DNA from: Opitutia bacterium
GTDB taxonomy: Bacteria; Verrucomicrobiota; Verrucomicrobiia; Opitutales; Opitutaceae
NCBI GenBank assembly: GCA_016187945.1
Contig: JACPIT010000005.1
Coordinates: forward strand, 868,001-932,000
Direction: 5' to 3'
DNA length: 64,000 nt
The position numbers were made by a program, and so were the translations under genes. The notes beneath the pieces were generated by a model. The model did not search any database. It saw only the letters and a list, made by a program, of their open reading frames with translations, and was not told where the DNA came from. This document shows, piece after piece, positions 1-7,847 of this stretch. Position 1 is the stretch's first letter; every line of letters starts with the position of its first letter.

Positions 1-2
1 GG

Positions 3-1301
3 CAACCGGCGCCGCTCGCGGTGCTCGACGTGATCGAGCAGGGCGCGGGCGCTCCGCTGGATGTGGCGCTCGAGCTCGAAGCGACGCTCTTCGGCGAGAT
101 CGCGGCAGGCGAAGTCGCGCACAATCTCGTGCACGTGTTCTTCCTGAAGGACGCGGTGAAGAAGCTCACGGTCGACGCGTGGTTCGCGAAGCCGGTGAAC
201 GCCGTTGCGCCCGCACCGTTCCAGAAAATCGGCGTCATCGGCGCCGGCGTCATGGGCTCGGGCATCGCACAATGGTGCGCGGCGCGCGGCTACCGCGTCG
301 TCATGCGCGACGTGAAGCCAGAGTTCGTCGATCGCGGCCTCGCCGTGATCAAGGGTCTGTTCGACGAGGCGGCGAAGCGCGGCAAGATGTCCGCCGACGC
401 GGCGGCGCAGGGTGCCGCGCGCGTGCAGGGCACGACGGAGCTGGACGCGCTCGCGGATTGCGACCTCGTCGTCGAAGCGATCGTCGAGAACGTTGCGGCG
501 AAGCAGGCGCTGGTCGCCGAGCTGTCGCGGGTCGTGCGCGCCGACTGCGTCCTGGCGTCGAACACCTCCGCGCTGCCGATCGACGAGCTCGCCGCGACGG
601 CGACGCATCCGGAGCGGACGATCGGTCTGCATTTTTTCAACCCGGTTAGTCGCATGCCGCTGATCGAGATGGTGCTCTCGCCGCACACGACGCGCGAAAC
701 GGCGGAGCGTGCGCTGGCGTTCGCGAAGCACCTCGGCAAGACGCCGGTCATCTGCCGCTCGTCGCCGGGCTTCCTCGTGACGCGCGTGTTGTTCTTCTAT
801 CTCAACGCCGCGTGCGAGCTCTGGGAACAAGGCGTGCCGACGGACGTGATCGATCGCGCGATGCGCGACTGGGGCTGGCCGATGGGCCCGATGCGCTTGA
901 TCGACGAAGTCGGTGTCGACGTGACGGATTTCATCTACGGCGAGATGAGACACTATTTCCCCGCGCGTTTCCGGAGCACAAGCGTGTGCGCGAAGATGCT
1001 CGCGGCCGGGATGAAGGGCCGGAAGAACGGCGCGTCGTCGGGCTTCTACATCTACGACGGCGGCAAGGAAGCGCTGAACCCCGCGATGGCGTCGTTCGCT
1101 CCGGCGGCGGCGAAGTCGATGGACGCGACGGCGATTCAAGGTCACCTCAACGGCGTGATGATCGCGGAGACGAAGCGCGTGCTGGACGAAGGCGTGTTGA
1201 AGACGGCGGACGACGCCGATTTCGCGCTGCTGATGGGCACGGGCTTCCCGGCGTTCCGCGGCGGCCTCATGCGCTACGCGCGCGCTCACGGTCGCGTTTG
1301 A
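3..1301 (+). CDS. 3-hydroxyacyl-CoA dehydrogenase part of a FadJ/FadB-like multienzyme (5' truncated by window)
   Basis: The reading frame is open to the window edge, so only the C-terminal part is seen. About 60 residues that look like the end of a crotonase (enoyl-CoA hydratase) module lead into a Rossmann fold with the NAD motif GVIGAGVMGSGIAQ. This is followed by the 3-hydroxyacyl-CoA dehydrogenase signature HFFNPVSRMPLIEM and two C-terminal helical dehydrogenase domains, the second ending in a GTGFPAFRGG segment typical of the family. In FadJ/FadB proteins this half oxidises 3-hydroxyacyl-CoA to 3-ketoacyl-CoA with NAD in cytoplasmic beta-oxidation. The thiolase partner is not in view and may lie upstream. 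The gene is 102 bp upstream of the 2-oxoacid dehydrogenase on the same strand, so co-transcription is possible but not shown. Family assignment is secure; the exact paralogue is not. Confidence 0.93.
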   Translation, partial: QPAPLAVLDVIEQGAGAPLDVALELEATLFGEIAAGEVAHNLVHVFFLKDAVKKLTVDAWFAKPVNAVAPAPFQKIGVIGAGVMGSGIAQWCAARGYRVVMRDVKPEFVDRGLAVIKGLFDEAAKRGKMSADAAAQGAARVQGTTELDALADCDLVVEAIVENVAAKQALVAELSRVVRADCVLASNTSALPIDELAATATHPERTIGLHFFNPVSRMPLIEMVLSPHTTRETAERALAFAKHLGKTPVICRSSPGFLVTRVLFFYLNAACELWEQGVPTDVIDRAMRDWGWPMGPMRLIDEVGVDVTDFIYGEMRHYFPARFRSTSVCAKMLAAGMKGRKNGASSGFYIYDGGKEALNPAMASFAPAAAKSMDATAIQGHLNGVMIAETKRVLDEGVLKTADDADFALLMGTGFPAFRGGLMRYARAHGRV

Positions 1302-1403
1302 CGCAGACTCTTTAGCGAAATTCCGCTCTGGAACTGAATCGCGGCTGCGAGAATTGCCGTTGCCGCGCGGATTGTTTTCCAAAACCTACCCCCACGTCCG
1401 ACC

Positions 1404-4400
1404 ATGGCCAAAGCCACGACCTCGACTCTGAACAAGGAACAGCGGCGCCACCTGCTGCGCACGATGCTGGAGAGCCGGCACGGCGATCTGCGCGAGGAGA
1501 GCCTGAATCGCCAGGGCAAAGGGCATTTCCATGTCTCGGGGCGCGGACACGAGGCGTTCAGCGCGCTGGGCGCGCAACTCCGCGACAGCGATTTCATCGT
1601 GCCCTACTACCGCGATCGCGGGATGTGCATGGGGCGCGGCGTGACGACGCGTCACCTCGCGCTCGAGTATTTCGCGAAGCGCGAGTCCACCTCGCGCGGC
1701 CGCATGATGCCGTCGCATTTCTCGGCGCGGGAGCTGAACATCGTCAGCGTGCCGACGCCGCTGGGGGCGCAATTGCTGCCGGCCTGCGGCATCGCGTGGG
1801 GCATGAAGCTCGACGGCAAGGACAGCGTGGTCGTGACCTCGATCGGCGACGCGGCGACGCGCCAGGGCGATTTCTACGAGGCGATCAGCTTCGCGCAGGA
1901 GAAGAGGCTGCCGATCCTCTTCATCGTCGAGGACAATGCCTACGGCATTTCGACGCCGACGCGGAAAACCAACCCGCTGGCGATCGACGTGCTCAACAAA
2001 TCGCAATGGCGCGCGATCGAAGGTTCCGACCTCGACGTCGTGCACATGGAGACGCAGCAGGCGGTCGCGAAGCTTCGCGCCGGCGAAGGCCCGGTGTTTC
2101 TCTGGGCGAAGGTCGAGCGGCTCTCGAGCCACACCAGCTCGGACGACCACACGCTCTATCGCACGAAAGAAGACATCGCCGCGATGGAGAAGGCGGACCC
2201 GATCCGCGTGCTCCGTGATCGCATGATCAAGCTCGGTGAGTTGACCGAGGCGGAGTTCGCGAAGCTCGACGAGGAGATCAAAGAGAAAGTGCGCGCCGAC
2301 TACGCCGCCGCCGAGCGCGCCGAGGATCCGCGCGCCGACGAACTGCTCCTCGAAGTGACCGGCGCCTCACCCGACCTGAACGAGGAGCTGTTCAAGCCCG
2401 GCCGCTACCGCATGGGCGACGTGATCAACAAGACGCTCCGCGCCGGTCTCGACGCCGATCCGGGCCGGGTGATTTTCGGCGAGGACATCGAAGATCCGAA
2501 GGGCGGCGTGTTCCGCCTCACGCAGAAACTTTCCACGGATTTTCCCGAGCAGGTTTTCAATTCGCCGCTCGCGGAATCGACGATCTTCGGCATCGGCGGC
2601 GGCCTCGCACTCTACGGACGGCGGCCGGTGTTCGAGCTGCAGTTCATCGATTTCAGTTTTCCCGGCTTCAACCAGATCGTGCAGAACCTCGCGAATATCC
2701 GCTGGCGCTCGAACGGCGCGTGGAAGGTGCCCGCGGTGTTCTACGCGCCCTACGGCGCCTATTTGCCGGGCGGCTCGATCTGGCACTCGCAGGCGAACGA
2801 GGCGGCTTACGCGCATTTTCCCGGCATCAACATCGTCATTCCCTCCACACCCGAGGACGCCGCTGGACTGCTCTGGACCGCGATGCACGGCGAGGACATC
2901 ACGCTCTTCCTCGCGCCGAAGCACATGCTGTGGGCCGAGGCCGAGTCGACGCAGCCGATCAGATCCATCCCGCTCGGTTCGGCACGTGTCGTCACCGCCG
3001 GCGACGACCTCACGATCGTCGCGTGGGGAAACACGATGGAGAAAGCCCACGAGTCGATCGCGGAGTTGAAGGGCGAGGTGAGCGTCGAACTGATCGACCT
3101 GCGCTCGATCGTGCCGTGGGACAAGACGACGATCGAAGCCTCCGTGCGCAAGACGGGCCGGCTGATCGTCATCCAGGAAGACACGGAGGCGTGCTCCGTC
3201 GGGCAGATGATCGTGCAGCACGTCGTCGGGCGCGGGGAGATTTTCGGTGCGCTGAAGGCGCCGCCGCGGCTTATCACGAAAGGCAACGTGCCGATCGCCT
3301 ACAACCCGATCTACGAATACGCCGCGCTGCCCTCGGTGCCGCAGATCGTCGAAGCGATTTGGGAGCTGGTATCGATGAACGTCGTGCGCGGGGAAGTGCC
3401 GCCGGCGGTTGCGCCGCTGGAAACTGTCGGAGCGGCTTTACGCCGCGACCCGCAGGCGGACGAATTGCGGCCCAAAGCCGCTCCGACAACCGAATCGACC
3501 GCGGCCGCCGCTCCGTCCTCGCACGCGCCGCAAAACACCGTGCTCCCCGGCACGAGCGACATCCTCGTGCGCGTGCCGATCATGGGCGAGGGACTGCGTT
3601 CCGCGCGCGTGGTGAATCTCAACAAGAAGCCCGGCGACGCCGTGAAGCACGACGACGTGCTCTGCGAACTCGAGACCGACAAGGCCGTTTACCCGGTCGA
3701 AGCGTCGTTCGCCGGCACGTTCAAGGAGTGGCGCATCAAGGTCGACGACACCGTGCTCATCGGACAAGAGATCGCGCTCGTCACCGGCGACGCCGCGAGC
3801 GTGGCCGGATTGCCGATCGGAGGCGCGGCGCCGGCGAAGCCGGCCGCGGGCAGCGCTGTGGGAGCGGCTTTACGCCGCGACTCGCAGCCGGACGAATCGC
3901 GGGATAAACCCGCTCCTACAATTTCCGCAGCGAAGCTCTCAGCACCCGCCCCCGCGATTTCCGCTTCCGCTCCCACTTCCATGAATGGCAACGTCCGCCC
4001 GCCCGCCTTGCACCCTGCGATCACGAAGCGCCTCGATGCCGTCGTGCCCGCGAACATGTTGATGGACGCCCGTTGGGAGCCGTTGAAAAAAGCCCGCGAG
4101 GCCGCGAAGGCGAAGCTCGGCAAAACCGCGTCGTCGCCGTCGGCGATGATGGCGTGGTGCGTCACGCGCGCGCAGGAAAAACACGCGGCGTTCCGCTGCC
4201 TCGTCGGCAAGGACGGCACGATCCTCGAGCAGCCGGTCTTCGACCAAGGTGTCGCCGTCGCGCTCGAAGGCGATCGTCTCGCGACGGCGGCGATCGGCGG
4301 CGCGAACAAACTTTCCTTCGCCGACTTCAGCGCCGCCTACAACCGCGCCGTCGACGAGACGCGCGCCGGCAAGCTCCTCGACGTGCAGGCGCCGCTCAAC

Positions 4401-4643
4401 ATCACCAGCCTCGGCGCGTTCGGTGTCGAGAGTGCGACGCCGATCGTCGTGCCGCCCGCGATGGCGACGCTCTTCATCGGCACCGCGCACGAGCGGATGA
4501 TCAACGACGGCGGTCTGATCTACCCGTGCGAGGTCGTGACGCTCTCGCTGACCTTCGACCACAAAGTCGTGAACGGCGCCGGCGCCGCCGCGTTCCTCCA
4601 GGAAGTGAAGCAGCAGTTCGAGAGCTTCACGCTGCCGCGCTGA
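1404..4643 (+). CDS. 2-oxoacid dehydrogenase, E1-alpha + E1-beta + lipoyl + E2 catalytic domain in one chain (1079 aa)
   Basis: One polypeptide carries what is normally three subunits. Residues 1-325 are E1-alpha, with the thiamine diphosphate motif starting SIGDAATRQGDFYEA (147-161) and ending in VEDN (175-178). Residues 335-660 are E1-beta (GEDIEDPKGGVF, NSPLAES, PYGAYLPGGSIWHSQ). Residues 715-797 are a lipoyl domain with the lipoylation lysine in ELETDKAVY (K760). Residues 863-1079 are an E2 acyltransferase core. The E2 signature, usually DHRxxDG, reads DHKVVNG (1052-1058), so the last acidic residue is Asn. No peripheral subunit-binding domain for E3 is visible between lipoyl and E2 domains. 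Two linkers (about 674-695 and 818-839) are translated palindromic repeats. Family knowledge says it makes acyl-CoA from a 2-oxoacid with a separate E3; whether the substrate is pyruvate or a branched-chain oxoacid cannot be told. No E3 gene is nearby. Confidence 0.92.
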   Translation: MAKATTSTLNKEQRRHLLRTMLESRHGDLREESLNRQGKGHFHVSGRGHEAFSALGAQLRDSDFIVPYYRDRGMCMGRGVTTRHLALEYFAKRESTSRGRMMPSHFSARELNIVSVPTPLGAQLLPACGIAWGMKLDGKDSVVVTSIGDAATRQGDFYEAISFAQEKRLPILFIVEDNAYGISTPTRKTNPLAIDVLNKSQWRAIEGSDLDVVHMETQQAVAKLRAGEGPVFLWAKVERLSSHTSSDDHTLYRTKEDIAAMEKADPIRVLRDRMIKLGELTEAEFAKLDEEIKEKVRADYAAAERAEDPRADELLLEVTGASPDLNEELFKPGRYRMGDVINKTLRAGLDADPGRVIFGEDIEDPKGGVFRLTQKLSTDFPEQVFNSPLAESTIFGIGGGLALYGRRPVFELQFIDFSFPGFNQIVQNLANIRWRSNGAWKVPAVFYAPYGAYLPGGSIWHSQANEAAYAHFPGINIVIPSTPEDAAGLLWTAMHGEDITLFLAPKHMLWAEAESTQPIRSIPLGSARVVTAGDDLTIVAWGNTMEKAHESIAELKGEVSVELIDLRSIVPWDKTTIEASVRKTGRLIVIQEDTEACSVGQMIVQHVVGRGEIFGALKAPPRLITKGNVPIAYNPIYEYAALPSVPQIVEAIWELVSMNVVRGEVPPAVAPLETVGAALRRDPQADELRPKAAPTTESTAAAAPSSHAPQNTVLPGTSDILVRVPIMGEGLRSARVVNLNKKPGDAVKHDDVLCELETDKAVYPVEASFAGTFKEWRIKVDDTVLIGQEIALVTGDAASVAGLPIGGAAPAKPAAGSAVGAALRRDSQPDESRDKPAPTISAAKLSAPAPAISASAPTSMNGNVRPPALHPAITKRLDAVVPANMLMDARWEPLKKAREAAKAKLGKTASSPSAMMAWCVTRAQEKHAAFRCLVGKDGTILEQPVFDQGVAVALEGDRLATAAIGGANKLSFADFSAAYNRAVDETRAGKLLDVQAPLNITSLGAFGVESATPIVVPPAMATLFIGTAHERMINDGGLIYPCEVVTLSLTFDHKVVNGAGAAAFLQEVKQQFESFTLPR
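3425..3488 (+). repeat. REP-like palindrome translated inside the E1-beta/lipoyl linker
   Basis: A 15-base arm TGTCGGAGCGGCTTT (3425-3439) is exactly inverted at 3474-3488, with a GC-rich imperfect inner pairing. It belongs to the same family as the intergenic copies at 47251-47330 and 47497-47576. Here it is read in frame as VGAALRRDPQADELRPKAAP. Confidence 0.85.
3857..3920 (+). repeat. REP-like palindrome translated inside the lipoyl/E2 linker
   Basis: The second copy runs from TGTGGGAGCGGCTTTACGCC to CCCGCTCCTACA. It is read in the same frame as the first copy and gives VGAALRRDSQPDESRDKPAP. The two translated copies share the VGAALRRD start, although the surrounding linkers differ. Confidence 0.85.
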
Positions 4644-4796
4644 CGCGGCGTGCGGCCCGAAGCGCCGCTTGCGCCGCCGCGCGCGTTCGCCTGCGAAGAA
4701 ATTGTTGTGTGATATTCCTAAAACCCCTCCGGTCCGCGCCGGTTTGTGCCGATAAGCGGTCCATACCTTCCGCTCCTTCGCGAGCCCCTTGACGAC

Positions 4797-6461
4797 GTGA
4801 GGTTCCCTTTCCCGTTGCTGTTTATCTTTGCCATCCTTCTGGCGAGCGCCCGCGCGGCGTCGCCCGACATCGACATCGGTCTGACCGCGGACGAGAAAAA
4901 CTGGATCGCGGCCCACCCGGAAGTGCGCGTCGGACACGACATCAGCTATGCGCCGTATTCGTTCCGGGATGCCCGCGGGAATATCGTGGGCATCGATCCC
5001 GACGTGCTCGACCTGATCGCGCAGCGCACCGGCCTGCGATTTCGCAACGAAACGCGCGCGAATTGGGAAGAGGTGGTGAGCGATTTCAAGGCGGGGCGAC
5101 TCGATCTGCTGATGAGCCTCGGCTACGTGAAAGAGCGCGAAGCGTTCCTGATCTACACCCGCGCCTACGGCTATGCGCCGGACGTGCTCGTGACGCGCGA
5201 CAACTCGCCGGTTCCCTTTGAAATCGGCGAGCTGCGCGGCCGGCGCATCGCGCTCGTCCAAGGCTACACGGCGATGCGGGCGATGGTGGAGTCGGCGATG
5301 TCCGATCCGCAGATCGTCGATTATCCGACTTCCGAAGCGGCGATGCTGGCGGTCGCGCGCGGCGAGGCGTTCGGAGCGGTGTCCGACGCCGTGAACGCGG
5401 TCTACATCATCAAGGCGCGCCATCTCACGAATCTGCGCTTGGGCGTCGTCCTCGAGAGTCGCGGCGTGGCCAACGAAAACTATCTCGGCGTGCGCCGCGA
5501 CCAGCCCGAACTGGCCGTGATCGTCAACAAGGCGATCGCGAGCATCACCCCCGCCGAGCGCCACGCGATTTCCAATCGCTGGGTCGGCGTCGAACTGGAC
5601 GAGAGCGTATGGTCGGCGCGCATCGTGCGCGTCGCCGGAGTCGTCGTCGTCGTGGCGGTGCTCATCGGCGGACTCATTCTCTGGCACAATCGCCGCCTCG
5701 CGCGTGAGCTCTCCGAGCGGCGCCGCGTCCAGGCCGAGCTCGAGCAGACGCACGAGCGGCTCACGCGCGCGAGCGAGGAGAAGTCGGAGCTGATGCACAT
5801 GCTCGCACACGATCTCCGCAATCCGCTCACCGCGGTCGTCATGGGCGTGGACTTGCTGCGCCTCGGCGATCTGCCGCATGAGCACGAGGAGACGGCGGCG
5901 CGCCTGCGCAGCCATGCGCAGAAAATGGGCCGCTTGATCGACGACCTGATGGACGCGAACGCGATCGAGTCGGGCCAGCGGCAGTTTCATTTCGACCCCG
6001 TCGATCTGACGCGCACGGTGCGCGCGGCGGTCGAGTCGTTCGCGGAACCGGCGGCGTTGAAACAACTGCGACTCGAGCTCGCGTTGCCCGCCGCGCCGCT
6101 CGTGGTGCAGACCGACGAGGGCGCGTTTCGCCAGGTGGTGGACAATCTGCTCTCGAACGCCGTGAAGTATTCCCCCGCGCGTCAGTCGATCGAGATCGCG
6201 CTCGTGCGCGAGGGCGACGGCATGCGCCTGACGGTGACCGATCACGGCCCGGGCATGAATGCGGACGACATCGCGCAACTTTTCCGGAAATTCGGCAAAG
6301 GCCGCGCGCAACCGACGGGCGGTGAAAAGAGCTCGGGGCTCGGCCTGTGGATCGTGCAGCGCGTCGTCGACGCACTCGGCGGCAAGGTGCGTTGCGAGAG
6401 CGAGCCGGGCGCGGGCGCGACGTTCGTGTTCACGCTGCCGCTGGTGCGGCCGGCGGCGTAG
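4797..6461 (+). CDS. Sensor histidine kinase with periplasmic solute-binding (SBP_bac_3-type) sensor domain
   Basis: I place the start at the GTG at 4797 because it opens directly into a signal-peptide-like segment (RFPFPLLFIFAILLASARA); an in-frame GTG at 4746 adds 17 unlikely residues. After cleavage comes an amino-acid-binding-protein-like domain of roughly 230 residues (EVRVGHDISYAPYSFRD ... GIDPDVLDLIAQRTG). It is followed by a transmembrane helix near residue 280-297, a short coiled coil, and a HisKA box with phospho-acceptor His in LAHDLRNPLT (about H338). A HATPase_c domain with NLLSNAVKY, DHGPGM and GLGLWIV boxes completes it. This is the EvgS/BvgS-like design in which a periplasmic ligand is sensed directly. 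No receiver domain is fused and no response regulator is adjacent, so the partner is unknown. The TAG stop lies inside the GTAG head of a REP-like palindrome. Confidence 0.9.
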   Translation: MRFPFPLLFIFAILLASARAASPDIDIGLTADEKNWIAAHPEVRVGHDISYAPYSFRDARGNIVGIDPDVLDLIAQRTGLRFRNETRANWEEVVSDFKAGRLDLLMSLGYVKEREAFLIYTRAYGYAPDVLVTRDNSPVPFEIGELRGRRIALVQGYTAMRAMVESAMSDPQIVDYPTSEAAMLAVARGEAFGAVSDAVNAVYIIKARHLTNLRLGVVLESRGVANENYLGVRRDQPELAVIVNKAIASITPAERHAISNRWVGVELDESVWSARIVRVAGVVVVVAVLIGGLILWHNRRLARELSERRRVQAELEQTHERLTRASEEKSELMHMLAHDLRNPLTAVVMGVDLLRLGDLPHEHEETAARLRSHAQKMGRLIDDLMDANAIESGQRQFHFDPVDLTRTVRAAVESFAEPAALKQLRLELALPAAPLVVQTDEGAFRQVVDNLLSNAVKYSPARQSIEIALVREGDGMRLTVTDHGPGMNADDIAQLFRKFGKGRAQPTGGEKSSGLGLWIVQRVVDALGGKVRCESEPGAGATFVFTLPLVRPAA

Positions 6462-6524
6462 AGCAAGTGGCGCAGGCGTCTCGCCAGCCACGAGCATCCT
6501 AGCCGGCGGGCCGCCGGCGGCTAC
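6458..6524. repeat. GTAG-headed REP-like pair filling a convergent gap
   Basis: The segment begins with GTAG (6458-6461) and ends with CTAC (6521-6524). It contains two imperfect GC-rich palindromes (GTGGCGCAGGCGTCTCGCC and AGCCGGCGGGCCGCCGGCGG). Both flanking convergent genes end on a TAG contained in these tetranucleotides. Confidence 0.75.
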
Positions 6525-7048
6525 ACGCACCCGACGGTCTTGCTCCGGCGCTCGAGCAGGAGCGTGTCGCACCATTGGCCGGCAAGCGGGCCGTGTGACA
6601 TGCGGCCGATTTTTTCGCGGATGCCGACGATGTGGAAGCCGTGGCGCTGCTGGAGCGCGAGGCTCGCGGTGTTTTGCGGGAAAGTGGAGGACTGGAGCGT
6701 CCAGAAGCCCTGCGCTTCGCTGAGGCGGACCATCTCGCGCATGAGCGCATCGCCCACGCGCTGGCCGCGATGCGAGGCGGCGACGTAGAGGCTCATCTCG
6801 GCGACGCCGCGATAGACGTGGCGCGACGAAACCGGAATGAGCACGGCCCACGCGGCGAGTGCGCCGCGCGCATCGCGGGCGACGACGCAGGCGCTCGCGA
6901 TTTTGGTTTTGATGAAATCGACGAACGATTCCGGTGGCGTGGACTCGAACGTACCCATGCCGGTCGCGATGCCTTCGGCGTAGACGCGTTGCACGTCCGG
7001 CCAGTCGGCCTCGGTCATGACTTGGAAGGTGAGGGCGGGGTGGGGCAT
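6521..7048 (-). CDS. GNAT N-acetyltransferase, phosphinothricin/methionine-sulfoximine acetyltransferase-like
   Basis: The 175-residue protein has the standard single GNAT domain. It opens with TEADWPDVQRVYAEGIATG and contains the conserved TFES strand and the acetyl-CoA loop HRGQRVGDALM, then an LQSSTFPQNTASLALQQRHGF segment characteristic of the PAT/MddA/YncA subgroup. Members acetylate the amino group of glutamate-like compounds (phosphinothricin, methionine sulfoximine) or related small molecules; the natural substrate here is unknown. The cytoplasmic enzyme is a single-gene unit, convergent with the upstream sensor kinase. Its TAG stop falls in the REP-like element at 6458-6524. The ATG at 7048 is the natural start because the GNAT fold begins a few residues later. 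Confidence 0.88.
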   Translation of the reverse strand: MPHPALTFQVMTEADWPDVQRVYAEGIATGMGTFESTPPESFVDFIKTKIASACVVARDARGALAAWAVLIPVSSRHVYRGVAEMSLYVAASHRGQRVGDALMREMVRLSEAQGFWTLQSSTFPQNTASLALQQRHGFHIVGIREKIGRMSHGPLAGQWCDTLLLERRSKTVGCV

Positions 7049-7078
7049 GGGACGAAGCGCAGCCGAAGGTGTGCCAAA

Positions 7079-7174
7079 GTAGGGCCGGCTTCAGCCGGCC
7101 TCAAGTCGCGCAGTATTCCCTTATGGTGTGCATTTCGCGGCTGCATTTGGGCCGACTGAAGCCGGCCCTACTAC
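7079..7174. repeat. GTAG-headed REP-like pair (GTAGGGCCGGCTTCAGCCGG type)
   Basis: Inverted copies lie at 7079-7100 and 7151-7171 and are separated by about 50 bases. The right copy overlaps the stop codon of the ACT-domain gene, whose minus-strand end reads CTG TAG TAGGGCC. Confidence 0.8.
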
Positions 7175-7554
7175 AGGCGCTCGACGGTGTGGTTGGCGTG
7201 GCGGAGCGTGCGCACGGCATCGTCGACTTGCGCCTGTTTCACGAGCACGTAGTCGGTGTCGAAGGTCGAGTGCGCGAGGATGCTGATGCGCGAGAAGGCG
7301 AGCGGGTCGAGCACGGAGGAGAGAATGCCGGTCTCGGTGAACGCGAACGGACCGCGCAGCTTGAAGAGGCGCCAGCCGGCTTCGTGTTTCACGTCGGGCG
7401 GAATCAGCGCGGCGGGGCAGAGGATCGAGAGCTCGTCGGCGGTGCGCGTGGTGGCGCTGAAGACGGGTGATTTCACCCAATCGGGGATCGCGGCGTCGGC
7501 GGGAAGGCGGGCGATGGCGAATTCGCCGGGAAGGAGTTGGATGACGAGCGGCAT
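7171..7554 (-). CDS. ACT-domain protein (CASTOR/ACT_7-like), about 127 aa
   Basis: The coding part starts at the ATG at 7554 (MPLVIQLLPGEFAIARLP). The frame stays open upstream to 7839, but that stretch is low-complexity, Arg/Pro/Ser-rich, and contains a repeat. The protein has the layout of small two-ACT-fold proteins: a PGEFAIARLPADAAIPDWV start, then DELSILCPAALIPPDVKHEAGWRLFKLRGPFAFTETGILSSVL, and a C-terminal ACT fold with ISILAHSTFDTDYVLVK. Such domains usually bind amino acids and act as sensors or regulatory subunits. The gene stands alone between a GNAT gene and the lipid transport operon, so no partner can be named. Its stop codon is within a GTAG-type palindrome. Confidence 0.8.
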   Translation of the reverse strand: MPLVIQLLPGEFAIARLPADAAIPDWVKSPVFSATTRTADELSILCPAALIPPDVKHEAGWRLFKLRGPFAFTETGILSSVLDPLAFSRISILAHSTFDTDYVLVKQAQVDDAVRTLRHANHTVERL

Positions 7555-7634
7555 GACGGAAACGAAATGCGATGGGCCGGTGGCGGCAAGCGCGGTGAAG
7601 TGACGCCGGCGCACAGGCGGGCGTGTGGATTGGC

Positions 7635-7703
7635 GTAGCAGCCGACGTGAGGAGGCTGATGAACGAGATGCCGCGTTCCCAGCCTCCTCACGTCGGCTGC
7701 TAC
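7635..7703. repeat. GTAG-headed REP-like palindrome (GTAGCAGCCGACG type)
   Basis: GTAGCAGCCGACGTGAGGAG at 7635 is inverted as CTCCTCACGTCGGCTGCTAC ending at 7703, an almost perfect 24-base stem with a loop of about 20 bases. Related copies lie at 38777-38858 and 41202. Confidence 0.85.
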
Positions 7704-7735
7704 GAGGCGGAGGCGGTTTGCGATCGAGGTGCGCT

Positions 7736-7770
7736 GAAAACGAAAACCCGCGCGGGTGAGGCGCGGGTTT
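7736..7770 (-). terminator. Rho-independent terminator of the mla operon
   Basis: On the minus strand a stem AAACCCGCG/CGCGGGTTT (7762-7770 with 7744-7752) is followed by a T-rich tract, TTTTCGTTTT. It lies about 75 bases past the mlaD stop. Confidence 0.75.
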
Positions 7771-7847
7771 GGAGGAGGCTGTTTCATGGAGGACTCGGCT
7801 TCTGCCGAGCCGTGGCGCGACTGGAGTCGCGTCCCGCATCGAGTCGC

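Noticed and set aside
3939-6851. Very long open frame on the minus strand (970 codons) across the dehydrogenase and sensor kinase genes
   Set aside because: Its product is Arg/His/Ala-rich with no family motifs, and the plus strand has clear enzymes there; it is an antisense shadow caused by high GC third positions.
7554-7839. N-terminal extension of the ACT-domain gene
   Set aside because: The extension translates a palindromic repeat and a terminator hairpin and is unlike ACT proteins; the start at 7554 fits the fold.
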